Of a DNA stretch of 6,217 nucleotides, positions 5,863 through 6,217 are shown in pieces; the stretch's first letter is position 1; every line of letters begins with the position of its first letter. Source of the DNA: Alphaproteobacteria bacterium (GTDB lineage: Bacteria > Pseudomonadota > Alphaproteobacteria > DAOWDM01); the NCBI GenBank assembly GCA_030639035.1, contig DAOWDM010000036.1:1-6217 (forward strand). Reading direction: 5' to 3'. Made by a program: the position numbers and the translations under genes. Below the pieces are notes generated by a model. It was not told the DNA's origin. It ran no database searches and saw only the letters and a list, made by a program, of their open reading frames with translations.

Positions 5863-6217
5863 TTGTTACTAAAAACAACACACAAACGGTTTTAATCACT
5901 GGGGCTGCAAAAAGAATAGGTAAAGCTATAGCTCTTTCTTTTGCAAAAAAAAAGTGGGCTGTAGCAATACACTACAACACCTCTAAACATGAAGCAGAAC
6001 AACTTGCGAGAAAAATAAAAACAGGCGGAGGCAAAGCTGTTGCTATAAATGGCGACTTATCAAAACATGAAGAAATGCCTGCCATAATCTCACAAACAAA
6101 TGATGCTTTTGGTGAAATTGACTGTCTTGTGAATAACGCATCAACTTTTATTTGCGACTCTATCAAAACAGCTACATATGAATCATGGGCAACGAACCTT
6201 CACGTCAATCTGCTTGC
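5859..6217 (+). CDS. SDR-family oxidoreductase, pteridine-reductase-like, N-terminal part
   Basis: This is the N-terminal 119 codons of a short-chain dehydrogenase/reductase; the catalytic Tyr and Lys lie beyond the window. Numbered from the TTG start, the Rossmann glycine motif is TGAAKRIG (14-21), whose Arg is typical of NADPH-binding pteridine-reductase/FolM-like members. HYNTS (38-42) follows the second strand, GDL is at 65-67 and NNAS at 92-95. The likely role is reduction of a pterin or a similar carbonyl/imine substrate, but at this length other SDR roles remain possible. The start is uncertain. TTG at 5859 overlaps the antiporter stop (TTGA) and gives a normal short N-terminus, whereas ATG at 5829 adds a hydrophobic stretch inside the antiporter gene. 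A run of nine A (5945-5953) lies in the coding sequence, in frame. Confidence 0.85.
   Translation, partial: MIVTKNNTQTVLITGAAKRIGKAIALSFAKKKWAVAIHYNTSKHEAEQLARKIKTGGGKAVAINGDLSKHEEMPAIISQTNDAFGEIDCLVNNASTFICDSIKTATYESWATNLHVNLL

Overview
The window (6217 bp, A+T-rich) reads as a low-GC alphaproteobacterial chromosome segment. The class I aspartate aminotransferase and UvrB proteins and the order aminotransferase / uvrB / CaCA antiporter / SDR suggest a Rhodospirillales-like, possibly host- or gut-associated, lineage. That placement is inference from protein character and remembered synteny, not from a search.

Layout. (1) 1-1183, minus strand: aspartate aminotransferase, missing only a few C-terminal codons at the window edge. 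(2) 1184-1390: a short divergent intergenic region followed by a detached copy of the first codons of uvrB. (3) 1391-2730: an inserted segment with two self-contained transcription units, each with a consensus-like sigma-70 promoter, one small gene and a terminator. The first gene encodes an unrecognised lysine-rich 186-aa helical protein. The second encodes a 159-aa pentapeptide-repeat protein with a leader resembling phage-encoded members. (4) 2746-4791: intact uvrB, whose first ~15 codons and start site are the second copy of the sequence at 1231-1290. (5) 4891-5862: a Na+/Ca2+ antiporter-family membrane protein. (6) 5859-6217: the N-terminal third or so of an SDR-family oxidoreductase of pteridine-reductase character, overlapping the antiporter stop and cut by the window edge.

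The main discovery is the middle region. A 60-bp direct repeat (1231-1290 and 2731-2790, 55/60 identical, exactly 1500 bp apart) contains the uvrB start codon and first codons. It brackets the two cargo genes. The simplest reading is a 1.5-kb moron- or satellite-like element inserted into the 5' end of uvrB. It restored the reading frame by carrying its own uvrB 5' end and left the original start behind as a 28-codon remnant ORF. No integrase is present, so mobilisation would have to be in trans, or this is the remnant of a larger element. The two cargo promoters are near-copies of each other, and the second overlaps a perfect 18-bp inverted repeat, so the cargo may be jointly expressed and possibly regulated.

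The flanking genes are ordinary housekeeping functions (amino acid metabolism, nucleotide excision repair, ion transport, probable pterin metabolism) and give a clean background against which the insertion stands out.
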